The position numbers were made by a program, and so were the translations under genes. Source: Pontibacter chinhatensis (GTDB lineage Bacteria; Bacteroidota; Bacteroidia; Cytophagales; Hymenobacteraceae). Taken from it: a DNA stretch of 64,000 bases. Where the stretch lies: positions 372,001 through 436,000 of the forward strand of contig NZ_FOOT01000001.1 of assembly GCF_900113285.1 (NCBI RefSeq), written 5' to 3'. Position 1 is the stretch's first letter, and each line of letters starts with the position of its first letter. The notes beneath the pieces are model-generated. The model did not search any database. It was not told the origin of the DNA and saw nothing but the letters and a program-made list of their open reading frames with translations. Below are positions 26,598 through 36,000 of the stretch, one piece after another.

Positions 26598-26658
26598 AGT
26601 TTTCTTCAGAAACGGTAATTTAGGCAAGAAGTCTGAAGGAAATCTGAACAGCGGGCGT

Positions 26659-26685
26659 AAAAAAACCCGCCATACTTTCGGCGGG
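26659..26685 (-). terminator. Terminator of the arsenic efflux gene
   Basis: On the minus strand CCCGCC pairs with GGCGGG (26680-26685 with 26666-26671) and is followed by seven T. The loop carries AAGTATG, one base off the common heptamer. Confidence 0.8.
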
Positions 26686-26719
26686 CTTCAACAAGTACAC
26701 ATTGAAGTTTATATTTTGC

Positions 26720-27805
26720 TTAGCGCAGCACTTTCTCCGTGGTCACCGGAACGGGGTAAAATCGCTTTCGCAGCCACTGGGCCACGTTTACCAAAAGTAT
26801 AAGCACCGGCACCTCCACCAGCGGTCCCACCACCCCGACAAAGGCTTGGCCCGAGTGAATGCCGAACACGCCGATGGCCACCGCAATGGCCAGCTCAAAG
26901 TTGTTTCCGGCTGCCGTAAACGAGATGGCTGCATTCTGGGCATAATCGGCACCCACCAGCTTGCCGGCAAAAAAACTCAGGAGAAACATCACTGAAAAGT
27001 AGATGACCAGTGGCACGGCTAGCAGCAGCACGTCAAATGGAATGCTGACAATGGTGTTGCCCTTCAGGCTGAACATCACCACGATGGTAAAGAGCAGCGC
27101 AACCAAAGTAATGGGGCTGATGGCAGGGAGGAATTTCTGCTGGTACCACGCCTCGCCCTTTAAATTTTTCAGCACAAGACGAGAAATCAGCCCCGCGGCA
27201 AACGGAATGCCCAGGTAAATGGCCACACTTTCGGCCACCTCACCCATACCAATGCTAACCACCTCCCCTTCGATGCCAAAGTAAGGCGGCAGCACCGTGA
27301 TGAAAACATAGGCAAAGAGGCTGTAGAAGAGCACCTGGAAAATACTGTTGAATGCCACCAGGCCGGCGGCGTACTCCCGGTCTCCCTCGGCCAACTCGTT
27401 CCAGACAATGACCATGGCAATGCAGCGGGCCAGCCCTATCAGAATCAGACCGGCCATGTATTCGGGGTAGTCGCGAAGGAAGAGGATAGCCAGCAGGAAC
27501 ATGAGCACCGGCCCCACCACCCAGTTGAGCACCAGCGATACCGACAGCACCCTGAAGTTGCGGAAAACTTTGCCCAGTTGCTCGTAGCGCACTTTGGCCA
27601 GCGGCGGGTACATCATCAGAATGAGGCCCAGGGCGATGGGCACGTTGGTAGTACCGTGCTGGAAGGAATTGATGAAGCCCTCCATGCCGGGTACAAAATA
27701 CCCCAGCCCTACGCCCAGGCCCATTGCCAGGAAAATCCAAAGGGTCAGATAGCGGTCCAGAAAGGAAAGGCGCTGCCGTTTATAAGTAGGGTTACAGATT
27801 GTCAT
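26720..27805 (-). CDS. ACR3-family arsenite efflux permease
   Basis: A 361-residue protein with ten hydrophobic helices. ACR3 hallmarks are [14 protein letters not shown] in helix 2-3, the conserved Cys in [13 protein letters not shown] (helix 4, needed for As(OH)3 transport in characterised members) and [16 protein letters not shown] in helix 9. It exports arsenite, driven by proton motive force. It is the last gene of a leftward arsenic cluster (ArsR, ArsI-like, metallophosphoesterase, this pump). Many databases call it arsB, although it is unrelated to E. coli ArsB. Confidence 0.95.
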   Translation of the reverse strand: MTICNPTYKRQRLSFLDRYLTLWIFLAMGLGVGLGYFVPGMEGFINSFQHGTTNVPIALGLILMMYPPLAKVRYEQLGKVFRNFRVLSVSLVLNWVVGPVLMFLLAILFLRDYPEYMAGLILIGLARCIAMVIVWNELAEGDREYAAGLVAFNSIFQVLFYSLFAYVFITVLPPYFGIEGEVVSIGMGEVAESVAIYLGIPFAAGLISRLVLKNLKGEAWYQQKFLPAISPITLVALLFTIVVMFSLKGNTIVSIPFDVLLLAVPLVIYFSVMFLLSFFAGKLVGADYAQNAAISFTAAGNNFELAIAVAIGVFGIHSGQAFVGVVGPLVEVPVLILLVNVAQWLRKRFYPVPVTTEKVLR

Positions 27806-27859
27806 TTTATAGAGAGTTATACTTTAAGTAAAGAAGTATAAGTAACAATCATTTATACT

Positions 27860-28624
27860 TTAATACGCCTTTCGGAGCATGTCCGCAAACGCATTGGGCA
27901 AGGGGCTTTCCTCCACCGCGCTTGCTGCCTGCTCCACATCGTACGGTACGCGCACAAACTGCACATTTATACTTTCGGCCACGGCAGCGGAGCTGTTTTC
28001 GTTCAGTTCCAGCAGCACGTAGCAGGCACGCGGGTCTCCATCTTTGGGCTTGCCCACCGAGCCCAGGTTAATGGCGTGTTTATGCTTACCATCCGAAGGT
28101 AAAATTCGGTGATACGGTTTATGTGTGTGACCAAAGAGCATGATGTCGGCCCCGGCGTCCTCCATGATGCGCAGCAGGCTGCTTTCCGGACGGTCCTCGA
28201 ACAGGTACTCGTTAATCTTGCGCGGGCTGCCATGCACCATCAAAACCCGCAGCTTCTCTCCTTCCTTCGGTTGAAAATCCACCCGGAGGTGGCGCGGCAG
28301 CTCGCGCAGGTATTTACGGTTCTCAGGGCTGATAATTTGGTTGGTGTAGGTAATGGACTGGCTGCCGCGGGTTTTGTCTTCCTCGGATTTGTAGGCGCAG
28401 CCGCAATCACCGCTGTTGAGGCCCACGCCCTCGTCGTAATTCCCGGCGATGGTGGGGATACGGTGCCTTCGGATGAGTTCGACTACCTCGTTGGCCCATA
28501 CGTTATACCCAACCAGGTCGCCAAGGCAGTATACCATGTCAGGTTGTTGCTTTTCCAGGTCCTGCAGCACCGCCTCCAGGGCAGGCAGGTTGGCGTGGAT
28601 ATCGCTAAAGAAAGCTATCTTCAT
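27860..28624 (-). CDS. Calcineurin-like metallophosphoesterase in arsenic cluster
   Basis: A 254-residue protein with all five metallophosphoesterase motifs: FSDIHANLPAL, GDLVGYN, AGNYDEG, MVHGSPR and FGHTHKPY. These ligate two metal ions and hydrolyse phosphomonoesters or diesters (YfcE/MJ0936 type). It also holds an unusual Gly/Cys insertion SGDCGCAYKSEEDKT after the GNYDE motif. Its position between the ArsI-like lyase and ACR3 with short gaps suggests co-transcription and a link to arsenic stress, for example to arsenylated or arsenate-derived phosphoesters; that is inference. The stop TAA is fused to AGTATA. Confidence 0.88.
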   Translation of the reverse strand: MKIAFFSDIHANLPALEAVLQDLEKQQPDMVYCLGDLVGYNVWANEVVELIRRHRIPTIAGNYDEGVGLNSGDCGCAYKSEEDKTRGSQSITYTNQIISPENRKYLRELPRHLRVDFQPKEGEKLRVLMVHGSPRKINEYLFEDRPESSLLRIMEDAGADIMLFGHTHKPYHRILPSDGKHKHAINLGSVGKPKDGDPRACYVLLELNENSSAAVAESINVQFVRVPYDVEQAASAVEESPLPNAFADMLRKAY

Positions 28625-28712
28625 CTGTTAGTGTTGGTTTACCTGAAAGGCTAAAAGCATCAGCAGGAAAACAAGTTATACTTTCCCTACGGATGCTTTT
28701 TATACTTTCTGC

Positions 28713-29246
28713 TTAGCAGCAGCCACTGCCGGGTGTACAGGCCTGTCCCTCGAAATCTGTCATGATGCTGATGTCCGTGAGCTGCACTTTCGGCTTCTGC
28801 TCCTGGGCTGGCGGCATGCAGCAGGCGCTGGCGTCGGCGCTTTCGTAGTGCGGGTCGTTAAACTCGGCATCCTCGTGGAAGTAGTACACCTCCCACTGCA
28901 CTCCGTCCGGGTCCTCCACCCAGAACTTGTCCTGCACGGCGTAGCAGCAGGCTGTGCCGATTTCCTCCTTCATCACCAGGCCTTTGGCCCTGGCTACCTC
29001 CAGGCGCTGCTCCAGCTCCTGCTTTGTCTCCACCTGAAAACCCATGTGGCCGAAGTGGGCCTGCACGCGCTCCGGGTTCTCCACAAAAGAAATGATGAGC
29101 GAAGGTTGCTCCAGCACATACTTGGCATAGTTGGGCTTTACCTTCACAGGCTCCTGGCCGAAAAAGGAAGTATAAAACTGGGTGATTTTCTGGATATCGG
29201 ACACGTAAAGGCTCACGTGCATGCGCGGAAAAAGGGGTGTATTCAT
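28713..29246 (-). CDS. arsI: ArsI/CadI-family organoarsenical C-As lyase
   Basis: A 177-residue glyoxalase/VOC-fold dioxygenase. The likely Fe(II) ligands are His10 (RMHVSLYV), His67 (HFGHMGF) and Glu119 (VQWEVYYF). The vicinal Cys pair C100-C101 in GTACCYAVQDKFWVEDPDG corresponds to the thiols that bind trivalent methylarsenicals in ArsI, which cleaves the C-As bond of methylarsonous acid. CadI homologues share the fold. The C-terminal tail after residue 140 has additional cysteines (ACCMP, ACTPGSGCC). A role in detoxifying organic arsenic or binding thiophilic metals is well supported; the exact substrate is not. Confidence 0.9.
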   Translation of the reverse strand: MNTPLFPRMHVSLYVSDIQKITQFYTSFFGQEPVKVKPNYAKYVLEQPSLIISFVENPERVQAHFGHMGFQVETKQELEQRLEVARAKGLVMKEEIGTACCYAVQDKFWVEDPDGVQWEVYYFHEDAEFNDPHYESADASACCMPPAQEQKPKVQLTDISIMTDFEGQACTPGSGCC

Positions 29247-29278
29247 CGGTTTATACTTTTAGCGGTTGAATAGTTATG

Positions 29279-29617
29279 TTAACAACAGGTATCGGTGCAG
29301 CAGCTGCTTTTAATGGCTGCCAGCATACCTTCCAGCAGTTGCCTGGCCTTATCATATGTTTCCTGGTCGATGCAGTAGCAGACGGTGAGGCCGTCAATCT
29401 CTCCTTTTATCAATCCAGCATTTTTGAGTTCAGTCAGGTGCTGCGACACGGTGGTGCGGCTCAGCGGCAGGGCGCTGGAAATATCGCCGGAGATACAGGT
29501 CTTGGCCTCGGCCAGGTGCTGCAGAATGGCAATGCGCGCCGGGTGCGAGAGTACCTTGGCAATGCGGGCTACCTCCTGCTGCTCAGGGCTAAACGCGGTG
29601 GCTTTGGTGTAAGTCAT
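29279..29617 (-). CDS. arsR: ArsR/SmtB-family metalloregulator
   Basis: A 112-residue winged-helix repressor from MTYTKATAFSPEQQ. The DNA-reading helix is in LPLSRTTVSQHLTELKNAGLI. The classic ELCVCDL metal motif of plasmid ArsR is absent; instead Cys41 lies in KTCISGDI, Cys residues in TVCYCID, and a Cys-rich tail SSCCTDTCC ends the protein, so As(III) is probably sensed by a different Cys set. It is the first gene of the arsenic cluster. The frame is open 17 codons upstream to 29668, but the start used keeps a candidate operator in the leader. Confidence 0.92.
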   Translation of the reverse strand: MTYTKATAFSPEQQEVARIAKVLSHPARIAILQHLAEAKTCISGDISSALPLSRTTVSQHLTELKNAGLIKGEIDGLTVCYCIDQETYDKARQLLEGMLAAIKSSCCTDTCC

Positions 29618-29629
29618 GTGCTTTATGAA

Positions 29630-29646
29630 GTATGACGTAAACATAC
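29630..29646. promoter_or_regulatory. Candidate ArsR operator
   Basis: An inverted repeat GTATG-N7-CATAC lies 13 bases upstream of the arsR start. Location and symmetry suit an autoregulatory ArsR site; the half-site is not a known consensus. Confidence 0.4.
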
Positions 29647-29800
29647 GACATGGTGTTATAAGGAGCAAGATTTTTTTTGTTTTTTATAAATCTACAAAGT
29701 ATAAAAACCTGATTTTATAGGCAGGAGCTGCGCCGCTAGTTGCTAAAAAAGTATAAATCTATTCTTTAAGAAAGTATGGTTTGGGGAGGAAAAGCGCATA

Positions 29801-29830
29801 AAAAAAGCCGCGACTCCTGCCGCGGCCTTT
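29801..29830 (-). terminator. Terminator of the leftward disordered-protein genes
   Basis: On the minus strand GCCGCG pairs with CGCGGC (29821-29826 with 29807-29812) and is followed by TTTTTTTATG. Confidence 0.78.
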
Positions 29831-29895
29831 TCTCAGATGGAAATTTAATACAATGTACAGCTCCTTATACGGTAAGGTTGCAAAATATGTACGTT

Positions 29896-30459
29896 TTACC
29901 TGTTATACCCTCCAAAATAGCCATAGTAGCCCTGATTTGACTGGTCGTGCCGGCCGTGACGGTCATTGCCAAACTCCCGGAACTCGTCCTGGTTGCCATA
30001 GGAGGCATCGTGGCGGTAGCCATGGTTTCCGCGGCTGTCGAAGTCGCGGTACATGTCCCCTTCCTCCGGATTGTCGTAGTTGGGGTTATAGCCGGTGTTG
30101 TAGCGGTAGTGCCTCGGCTGCCCGCCGTAGGGGCCTTCCGCGTACGGGAAGCGCTCTACCATGTCAAGGTCGTTTTCGGCGCCACGGGGCAGGCCGTAGT
30201 CTGCTGAGCGCGGCATGTCAGTATAATTCGAAATGTCGTACATCTCGTTGTAGTAATCCTCGCGGGTTCCGGCTTCCCCTCCCCTGCGGCCATACTCCTG
30301 GCTGTGCTGTTGGCGGAAATGCCGTCGCGGCTCATGCCCTGTGTCGCCTGAGTGGGCGTACTCCCGGCCATGGCGGCGCCAATAGCCTTGGTCTCCATAC
30401 CCCTCCTGGTGGTACTGGCGACTAAAGTTGCCGTAATGCATATCTCTATCGTCTCTCAT
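29896..30459 (-). CDS. Tyr/Arg/Gly/Asp-rich disordered protein
   Basis: A 187-residue protein from MRDDRDMHYGNFSR. Almost no aliphatic core is present; the sequence is dominated by Tyr, Arg, Gly, Asp, Asn and His (YGDQGYWRRHGREY, YRYNTGYNPNYDN, NQGYYGYFGGYNR). It shares the opening MRDDR and the block NPNYDN with the product of the next gene upstream (30534-31232), so the two are probably paralogues. No signal peptide or membrane segment. Such evenly spaced Tyr/Arg stickers resemble condensate-forming or hydrophilin-like proteins; this is an inference from composition. The frame extends to 30513. Confidence 0.72.
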   Translation of the reverse strand: MRDDRDMHYGNFSRQYHQEGYGDQGYWRRHGREYAHSGDTGHEPRRHFRQQHSQEYGRRGGEAGTREDYYNEMYDISNYTDMPRSADYGLPRGAENDLDMVERFPYAEGPYGGQPRHYRYNTGYNPNYDNPEEGDMYRDFDSRGNHGYRHDASYGNQDEFREFGNDRHGRHDQSNQGYYGYFGGYNR

Positions 30460-30533
30460 ATTTCTTAAAGTATAAGCGACACCTTTTGAGCCGGTGCCGC
30501 TTTGGTTATACATGTTATGCTTTTGTTCAGGAA

Positions 30534-31232
30534 TTAGCGCCGGTCTCGATCGCGCATGTAGCGCTCTCGGTCACTGTTACTTCCCCGCTCTTGCCGGTTA
30601 TCTTGCTGGCTGTAGTGGCTGCCCTCGCCATAGTGCTCGGTACCCGGTGTATAGTTACGGCCGCTGAAGCCGCCGCTGTAGTCGTTGTCGTAGTTGGGGT
30701 TGCCCTGCTCGTAGCGGCGATAGGATTCATAATCTCCCCGCTGCCCGCGCGCCCAGCTGCCGCTGTTGTCGCCACGGCGCACATCATGCCCAAAGCGCTC
30801 ATCAGCCATACCTGAGCGGTAGCCGGTCTGGCCCTGGCGGCGGAGATCGCTGTAGTCGCGGTCGGAGTAATCGGCCTGCGGCTCGTTGTGGCGACCGGAG
30901 TTATGGTCGTCTCTTGGCACGTAGGTCATACCGTAGGGGTTGTCGTCGCTACGGCTGTCTCGCGTATAGTCCTGGCCGCTGTACTGCGCCCCTCCGGCCT
31001 GAAAGCGGCCCTGCCGGTACATCTGCCACTGGTCCTCGTTGCTGTTAAAGCTGGTGTTGTCGCCGAACTGGCTGGCCCGGTTAGTGCCGTAGCCCCTGTT
31101 AAATTGCGTATCCACGGTGTAGTTTCCCCTATCGGAGTTTTGCCCGTGATGGTGCGTGTGCAGCCACTGTGCGTCCGGATCCTCGCGGTACTCTTCCTGT
31201 CTTCTGAAGTTCTCTCTTCTGTCGTCTCTCAT
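30534..31232 (-). CDS. Tyr/Arg/Gly/Asp-rich disordered protein
   Basis: A 232-residue protein from MRDDRRENFRRQEEYRED. Composition is extreme: Arg, Asp, Gly, Ser, Tyr, Gln and Asn make up most of it (YSDRDYSDLRRQGQTGYRSG, GDYESYRRYEQGNPNYDND, RDRDRR at the end). A short ordered-looking piece, EDPDAQWLHTHHHG, lies near residue 25. It shares MRDDR and NPNYDN with the downstream gene. It heads a leftward pair that diverges from the rightward pair at 31362, with 129 bases between start codons. Function unknown; stress protection or a scaffold is plausible but unproven. Confidence 0.72.
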   Translation of the reverse strand: MRDDRRENFRRQEEYREDPDAQWLHTHHHGQNSDRGNYTVDTQFNRGYGTNRASQFGDNTSFNSNEDQWQMYRQGRFQAGGAQYSGQDYTRDSRSDDNPYGMTYVPRDDHNSGRHNEPQADYSDRDYSDLRRQGQTGYRSGMADERFGHDVRRGDNSGSWARGQRGDYESYRRYEQGNPNYDNDYSGGFSGRNYTPGTEHYGEGSHYSQQDNRQERGSNSDRERYMRDRDRR

Positions 31233-31361
31233 AGCTTGTTTCTTTAAAGATTGATGGTACAATACTACCTGGTTCTACGGCGGGCATGCGGCACAAGGTT
31301 AGGAAAGCGTTAAACCCAAGCCTCTGGCATCCGTTAAAAAGTGTACATAAACCAAATTTGA

Positions 31362-32066
31362 ATGACTATGGAATCAAACTATTGGAACCGGGACAGAGAC
31401 AGGTATGAGCGACGTGGCGATGACGAGCGCCGCCGCGCGGATGAAGACAGCTACCGTGGCGCCTACCGGCTGGATAACACCAGCGACCACCGCAACGTGT
31501 CGACCTGGGACTGGGGAAGCGACCGTGAAAGGGGCCGCCGCGAGAATGACTATAACCGGAATTACAACCAGGATTATAACCGCAACTACAACCAGGACTA
31601 TAACACTCCTAGCCGGGACACCAACCGCAACCGTGGCTACGACCATGATAACTATAACACCGACAGCCGTTACTACCGTGATGAGCAGGACAGCCGCTAC
31701 CGCAGCAGCAACAACAGCAACTGGGATGAGCAGCGACGCTCTTCCAGCGGCGGGTATGGTAACGATGCCCATCGGGAGCACCGCAGCGTGCATGACCGCA
31801 TCGAGAGTCGCGGCAGAGGGGTGCTGAGCAATTTTGACGCGAACTATGGCCCGGATAACTATGGCCAGGGAGGTGGGGCTAATTATGGTAACGAAGCGGG
31901 CTCGCTGAGCTATGGTTACGACGGCTCCAGTAACTACGACCCGGACTGGAACAGACATTACAATCCTTTAACCGGACGGCTTAGCGGTGATCGCCGCAGT
32001 TACCACGGGAACTACACCAGTCGCCACCCCGAGCGCGGGCAAGGGGACCGTGAGGACCGGTACTAA
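31362..32066 (+). CDS. Asn/Tyr/Arg/Asp-rich disordered protein with tandem repeat
   Basis: A 234-residue protein beginning MTMESNYWNRDRDRYERR (a second Met at 31368 is possible). It is arginine-, aspartate-, tyrosine- and asparagine-rich, with a clear tandem repeat near residues 64-80 (YNRNYNQDY twice). A STWDWGSDRERGRREN block near residue 47 and SNYDPDWNRHYNPLTG near 190 may be short functional motifs. No membrane segment. It is the divergent partner of the two leftward disordered proteins and very likely co-regulated with them. Confidence 0.72.
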   Translation: MTMESNYWNRDRDRYERRGDDERRRADEDSYRGAYRLDNTSDHRNVSTWDWGSDRERGRRENDYNRNYNQDYNRNYNQDYNTPSRDTNRNRGYDHDNYNTDSRYYRDEQDSRYRSSNNSNWDEQRRSSSGGYGNDAHREHRSVHDRIESRGRGVLSNFDANYGPDNYGQGGGANYGNEAGSLSYGYDGSSNYDPDWNRHYNPLTGRLSGDRRSYHGNYTSRHPERGQGDREDRY

Positions 32067-32108
32067 GGCCGCACTAAAACTTTGTAAAACCTTAATTGAT
32101 TAAACAAG

Positions 32109-32345
32109 ATGAATACGAACGATAGAAAGAAAGACAAGCTTAACAAAGAGGACGTAAACAAGACGATGAACGAAGGCAATAAAGTGCCGAACATCAACCC
32201 CACCGGGCAGCGTAAAAACGTCGACAACAAAGACATGATGAAAGGCAACGTGGGCGGTGCCCCGTCTCAGAAGAGTGGAAGCCGTGGCAGCTCCGATATA
32301 CAGGACGGCGGCAACGACATGGGCAGCAGCGCCGGAAGCCACTAA
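32109..32345 (+). CDS. Small hydrophilic disordered protein (78 aa)
   Basis: MNTNDRKKDKLNKEDVNKTM begins a 78-residue protein that is Lys/Asn/Asp-rich in the first half and Gly/Ser-rich in the second (GSRGSSDIQDGGNDMG). No hydrophobic core, so fully disordered and hydrophilin-like. It follows the Tyr/Arg-rich gene by 42 bases and is followed by a strong terminator, which together suggest a two-gene rightward transcript. Confidence 0.7.
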   Translation: MNTNDRKKDKLNKEDVNKTMNEGNKVPNINPTGQRKNVDNKDMMKGNVGGAPSQKSGSRGSSDIQDGGNDMGSSAGSH

Positions 32346-32359
32346 CCTTGAAAGTATAA

Positions 32360-32401
32360 AAACAGCGATAGCCATCCTCCATAGGGTGGCTATCGCTGTT
32401 T
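32360..32401. terminator. Terminator after the disordered-protein unit
   Basis: AAACAGCGATAGCCA (32360-32374) pairs with TGGCTATCGCTGTTT (32387-32401). AAGTATA lies directly before it. It can also serve the convergent small membrane gene. Confidence 0.88.
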
Positions 32402-32430
32402 CAGAAGTATGCTAGTAAAGTAAATTCAGG

Positions 32431-32676
32431 CTATTGCAGTTCTTCCTGCTCCATGTACTCCCACATGGCGTCTTCGCTGGCACCGGTTCTGGCCGCGTAA
32501 ATCAGCATGGTGGTGTATACCCCAATCAGCAGGAAGCTGAGCGGAATAGAGAACACGAACGAAACGATCAAGGTTTTTACCGGGTCCGGCTTGGATCTCA
32601 TTTTGGTAGAAGCATACCAAAAAAATAATACATTAAAAATACCGGAAAATGCAATTAGGTTGATGATGTCTAGCAT
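32431..32676 (-). CDS. Small two-helix membrane protein (81 aa)
   Basis: MLDIINLIAFSGIFNVLFFW starts an 81-residue protein with two hydrophobic helices (residues 4-20 and 36-58) joined by a basic loop STKMRSKPDPVKT and ending in an acidic tail SEDAMWEYMEQEELQ. No family recognised. It lies convergent to the disordered-protein unit, and its promoter must be in the AT-rich gap to its right. Confidence 0.65.
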   Translation of the reverse strand: MLDIINLIAFSGIFNVLFFWYASTKMRSKPDPVKTLIVSFVFSIPLSFLLIGVYTTMLIYAARTGASEDAMWEYMEQEELQ

Positions 32677-33022
32677 TGGCTAAAAGTTAGATTGATGTTG
32701 TTGCTGTGTAAAAGAATTTCATAAGCTCTTTTTCAGTTTCAGCCCTGTTTTAAACTTGATTAACTAACTGTCGTCGGTAGTGTTAATGGTTCCGGCTCCC
32801 CTATGCCGAATGCGCTTGATGCAATTTAGAAGACAGTTTATTAAAATACAAGCCCAACCCAGATAAATTTTATGATATTATAACATCGAATTAGATAACA
32901 TTATTACTATATATAAAAAACTTTATCTACATAAACTGACAATATAATATCGTATAAATTAACTAGTTATGGCTATATAAGGCTTTCCAGGGTTACAAAA
33001 GTTTCCTAATTGCACAAAAACG
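32677..33022. other. AT-rich intergenic region
   Basis: No gene is seen. It separates the start of the small membrane gene from the 3' end of the giant macroglobulin-like gene; the right half is strongly AT-rich and probably carries the leftward promoter of the small gene. Confidence 0.5.
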
Positions 33023-36000
33023 TTACCTTATCTCTACCTGCTTCTGCTTCTCGCGGCCTAAGAAAGTCGGAAAGTACATTAACGAGGCTTTTGCCGGGTT
33101 CAGGCTAAACTTGCCCCTGAACCGGGGCTGCAGCATGATGCTGTAAGTATAGGTCCCTTGCTTTAATGAATCGCTGAAGATAACTGTTTTGTGGCGGAAG
33201 TACTCGCGGTGTACCTCCCCCTTCCCAAGCCGCCCTTTGTCTGCATAGGAGCAGCCAGCCGGCACCGGTACTTCAAGCATCACGAAGTCCGCATCGGCTT
33301 TTGCTGTCAGCTCCACGACCAGCTCTACCGGTTTGCCTGCCTCCAGTACAGCCTCGTCGCCTATACCCTTAAAGTATGTCTTCACCACGAAATCCTTTTG
33401 CACCTGCCCTGGCTCCTGCACCCAGTTAGTTTGGTGAGCTGTAAAGTATAGAGGCTGGGTACCTGACTTCTTCACCTCGAGCGGCAAAGTGGGAACATAG
33501 GTAGTATCGAAGGGAAATGAGTTTATACTTGCCTGCAGCGCCCCGGCAAGCTCTATCCTGGTTTGCTGCGGCTTAGGGCTATCTTTGAGCAAGTCAGGTA
33601 AGAGCGTTTCCAGTACCCTGGCCGACTCGTAGGTGTTTCGCCAGTGGCCGCTGCGCCGTTCGTTGAGTAGCCAGCTCTGTATCTGCTTCAGCTCTTTTTC
33701 GTGGCCACCGGCCTTGCTTAGGATTTGGTAGGCCAACAGGGTCTGGCTGATACTGTTATCAAACAAGGTATACTTTGGCTCACCCCAGTATAAACTGCCC
33801 GTGGTGGTATGGCGCTTATACTTTTGCAGCGTATCGAGTTGTACGGGCAAGTTAAGCTGCTGGCGCAGCAGGGTGAGGCGCAACTGCTCCTCCAGGGAAA
33901 TAGCTGGTTGCTTCTCCAACTCCGCAACATACTTGCTGTAGTCAACTTTGGCCTGTAAAGTATAAAGTGTTTCTAGGGCACGTACTTTACCCTTTTCCTC
34001 CGCTTTCTCCAGTTGGTATACCAGGTCATCTACCAAAGCCTGCTCTTTGAAAGCAACCGTGTAACCGGCGGCTTTCGCCTGCACTATTGCCTCGCTCACG
34101 TGCTGGCTAATCCAAAGATAAGGTTGGCCCCGTTCCCACCAACTCCACTGCCCGTTCTCGAGCTGCGTTTTCTCCAGGTGCTTGATAAGTTTCTTGTTGT
34201 CGCGCTCATGCCTGAACTCCTCTCCGAGCAATTTCCGGATGTTCTTTTCTAACAGGAGCGCCTTTAGTTTGGAGGCAGCCTGCTCGTTGCACCAGTATTC
34301 ATACTTGTGCAGGTGGTCAATCTCATCAAGCATCACCTGCAACAGTCCGCCCTGCACCTGCAGTCGCACCGGACCTTTAGTCGGATCAAACTCCAGGTTT
34401 AGGGTAGTATCACCGTGAAGCTGGAAAAACTGCCCTGTAGTCTCGGCCACACCTTTGGGGTATACTTTAACGTGGCGCCGTTCGCCATCCTCAAATCCGT
34501 TTGGCTGTTGGATCGCAAACAGCACCTCCACCGAATCCTGACCCGAAGCCGGCGCCGTTATGGTGATTGAATCGGTAGTGGAGCGGTTCAGGCTGATCTG
34601 TTGCTCCCGCATCAGTTGCCCTTCCACCTCAAAGCGGGAGTGGATTTGGGTGGTGTCCGGAAGGTAGTTGAGTGCTTTCCCGATAACCTGTGCCTTGTCG
34701 CCTGCCACCAGGAAACGTGGCAGGTCGAGCGTGCCCATCACGGCTTTAAAAGACCTGATAGTACGACGCAGCACGCCGCTACGCTTCTTGTAGTCCATGG
34801 CCAGCACATGAGTGTTCCAACTCGTCATATCACCCGGAAAAACAACATTGAAAGCCGCCTTGCCTTGCGCATCGGTGATGAGGCGTGGCTGCCAGAACGC
34901 GTAATCGGAGAAGCTGCCCCGAATGCCACCGGAACTGCCGCCCTGCTGGATTGAAGGCTCGCTCCCTTTCCTGGTCGTGATAACCACCACGCCTCCTGCA
35001 CCGGCACTACCATACAAAGCCATGGCCTCCTCCCCGCGGAGCACGTTTATGGAGAGGATGTCATCCGGGTTGATATCCGACTGCTTGCCGCTAAAAGGAA
35101 GCCCGTCCACTAAGAGTAACGGCTCTGTGCCCTCCACAGAAGAGATGCCTCTTACCTGTAGGTTTGCGCCGTTAATCTGAACGCCGGCTACACTTCCATA
35201 AAGTTTACTGGAAACATCCGCATCTAGCAACGGAGCTGTATACTTTCCTGCATTGGATGTTGCAATACCGAAAGCCACTACTTCCTGTAACTGCTGTACG
35301 TCCTCCTCCAGCTCCACGTCCATTCGGTTGTTGCCGAGTATGGGCAGTTCCTGCGAAGTATAGCCGATAAACCGCACCACCAGGATGCCATCCGCAGGAA
35401 CAGACAAAGTATAACTCCCATTCACATCTGTGTTTGTCCCCACTTGTGTCCCCTTCACAGTCACGGCCGCACCGGGAAGCGCATTTCCTTCTTTATCTGT
35501 CACGCGTCCGTAAACAATATGGGTATAATCCCCTTGAAAGTATACCCTGGTAGCCGGAGCTGTTACCGTGGCTTGCTCTGGGAGTGGGTTCGGGTGTAAT
35601 AACCGCTCACGCTGCAGGCGCCGCTGCAGTTCTTGCTCAGCCAGTTGGCTATACTTGTCCGCTGCCCTTACCTCCTGTATACTTAGGTGCAGGACAGTTT
35701 GTCCGTTTGGTTTTACCTCTACCGGCCTGCGCACATAGCTTCCGCTCTCTAATAATACTATCAGCTCATGCTCTCCTGCTGGCAGCTTGTTCAGTTGCTG
35801 CGTCAAGCCGCTGTAGCACCTGGCGCTATCCATACTTTCAGCAGGGCGGTATAGTATCAATTGCGTTGGGTGCACGCGCAGCGCTGTGTCCATGCTCCAG
35901 CGAATAAGACCATGTTTTTCATCAGGATGGTGAAAGTCATTTTTAGTATAAATGCGGCTGAGATAATACTGCTGTAGCTGCGCTTCATACTGTTGCTGCA

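Noticed and set aside
31374..31958. A 194-codon minus-strand frame, nearly all Val, Ala and Ile
   Set aside because: It is the mirror of the Asn/Tyr/Asp codons of the disordered protein on the plus strand and not a real membrane protein.
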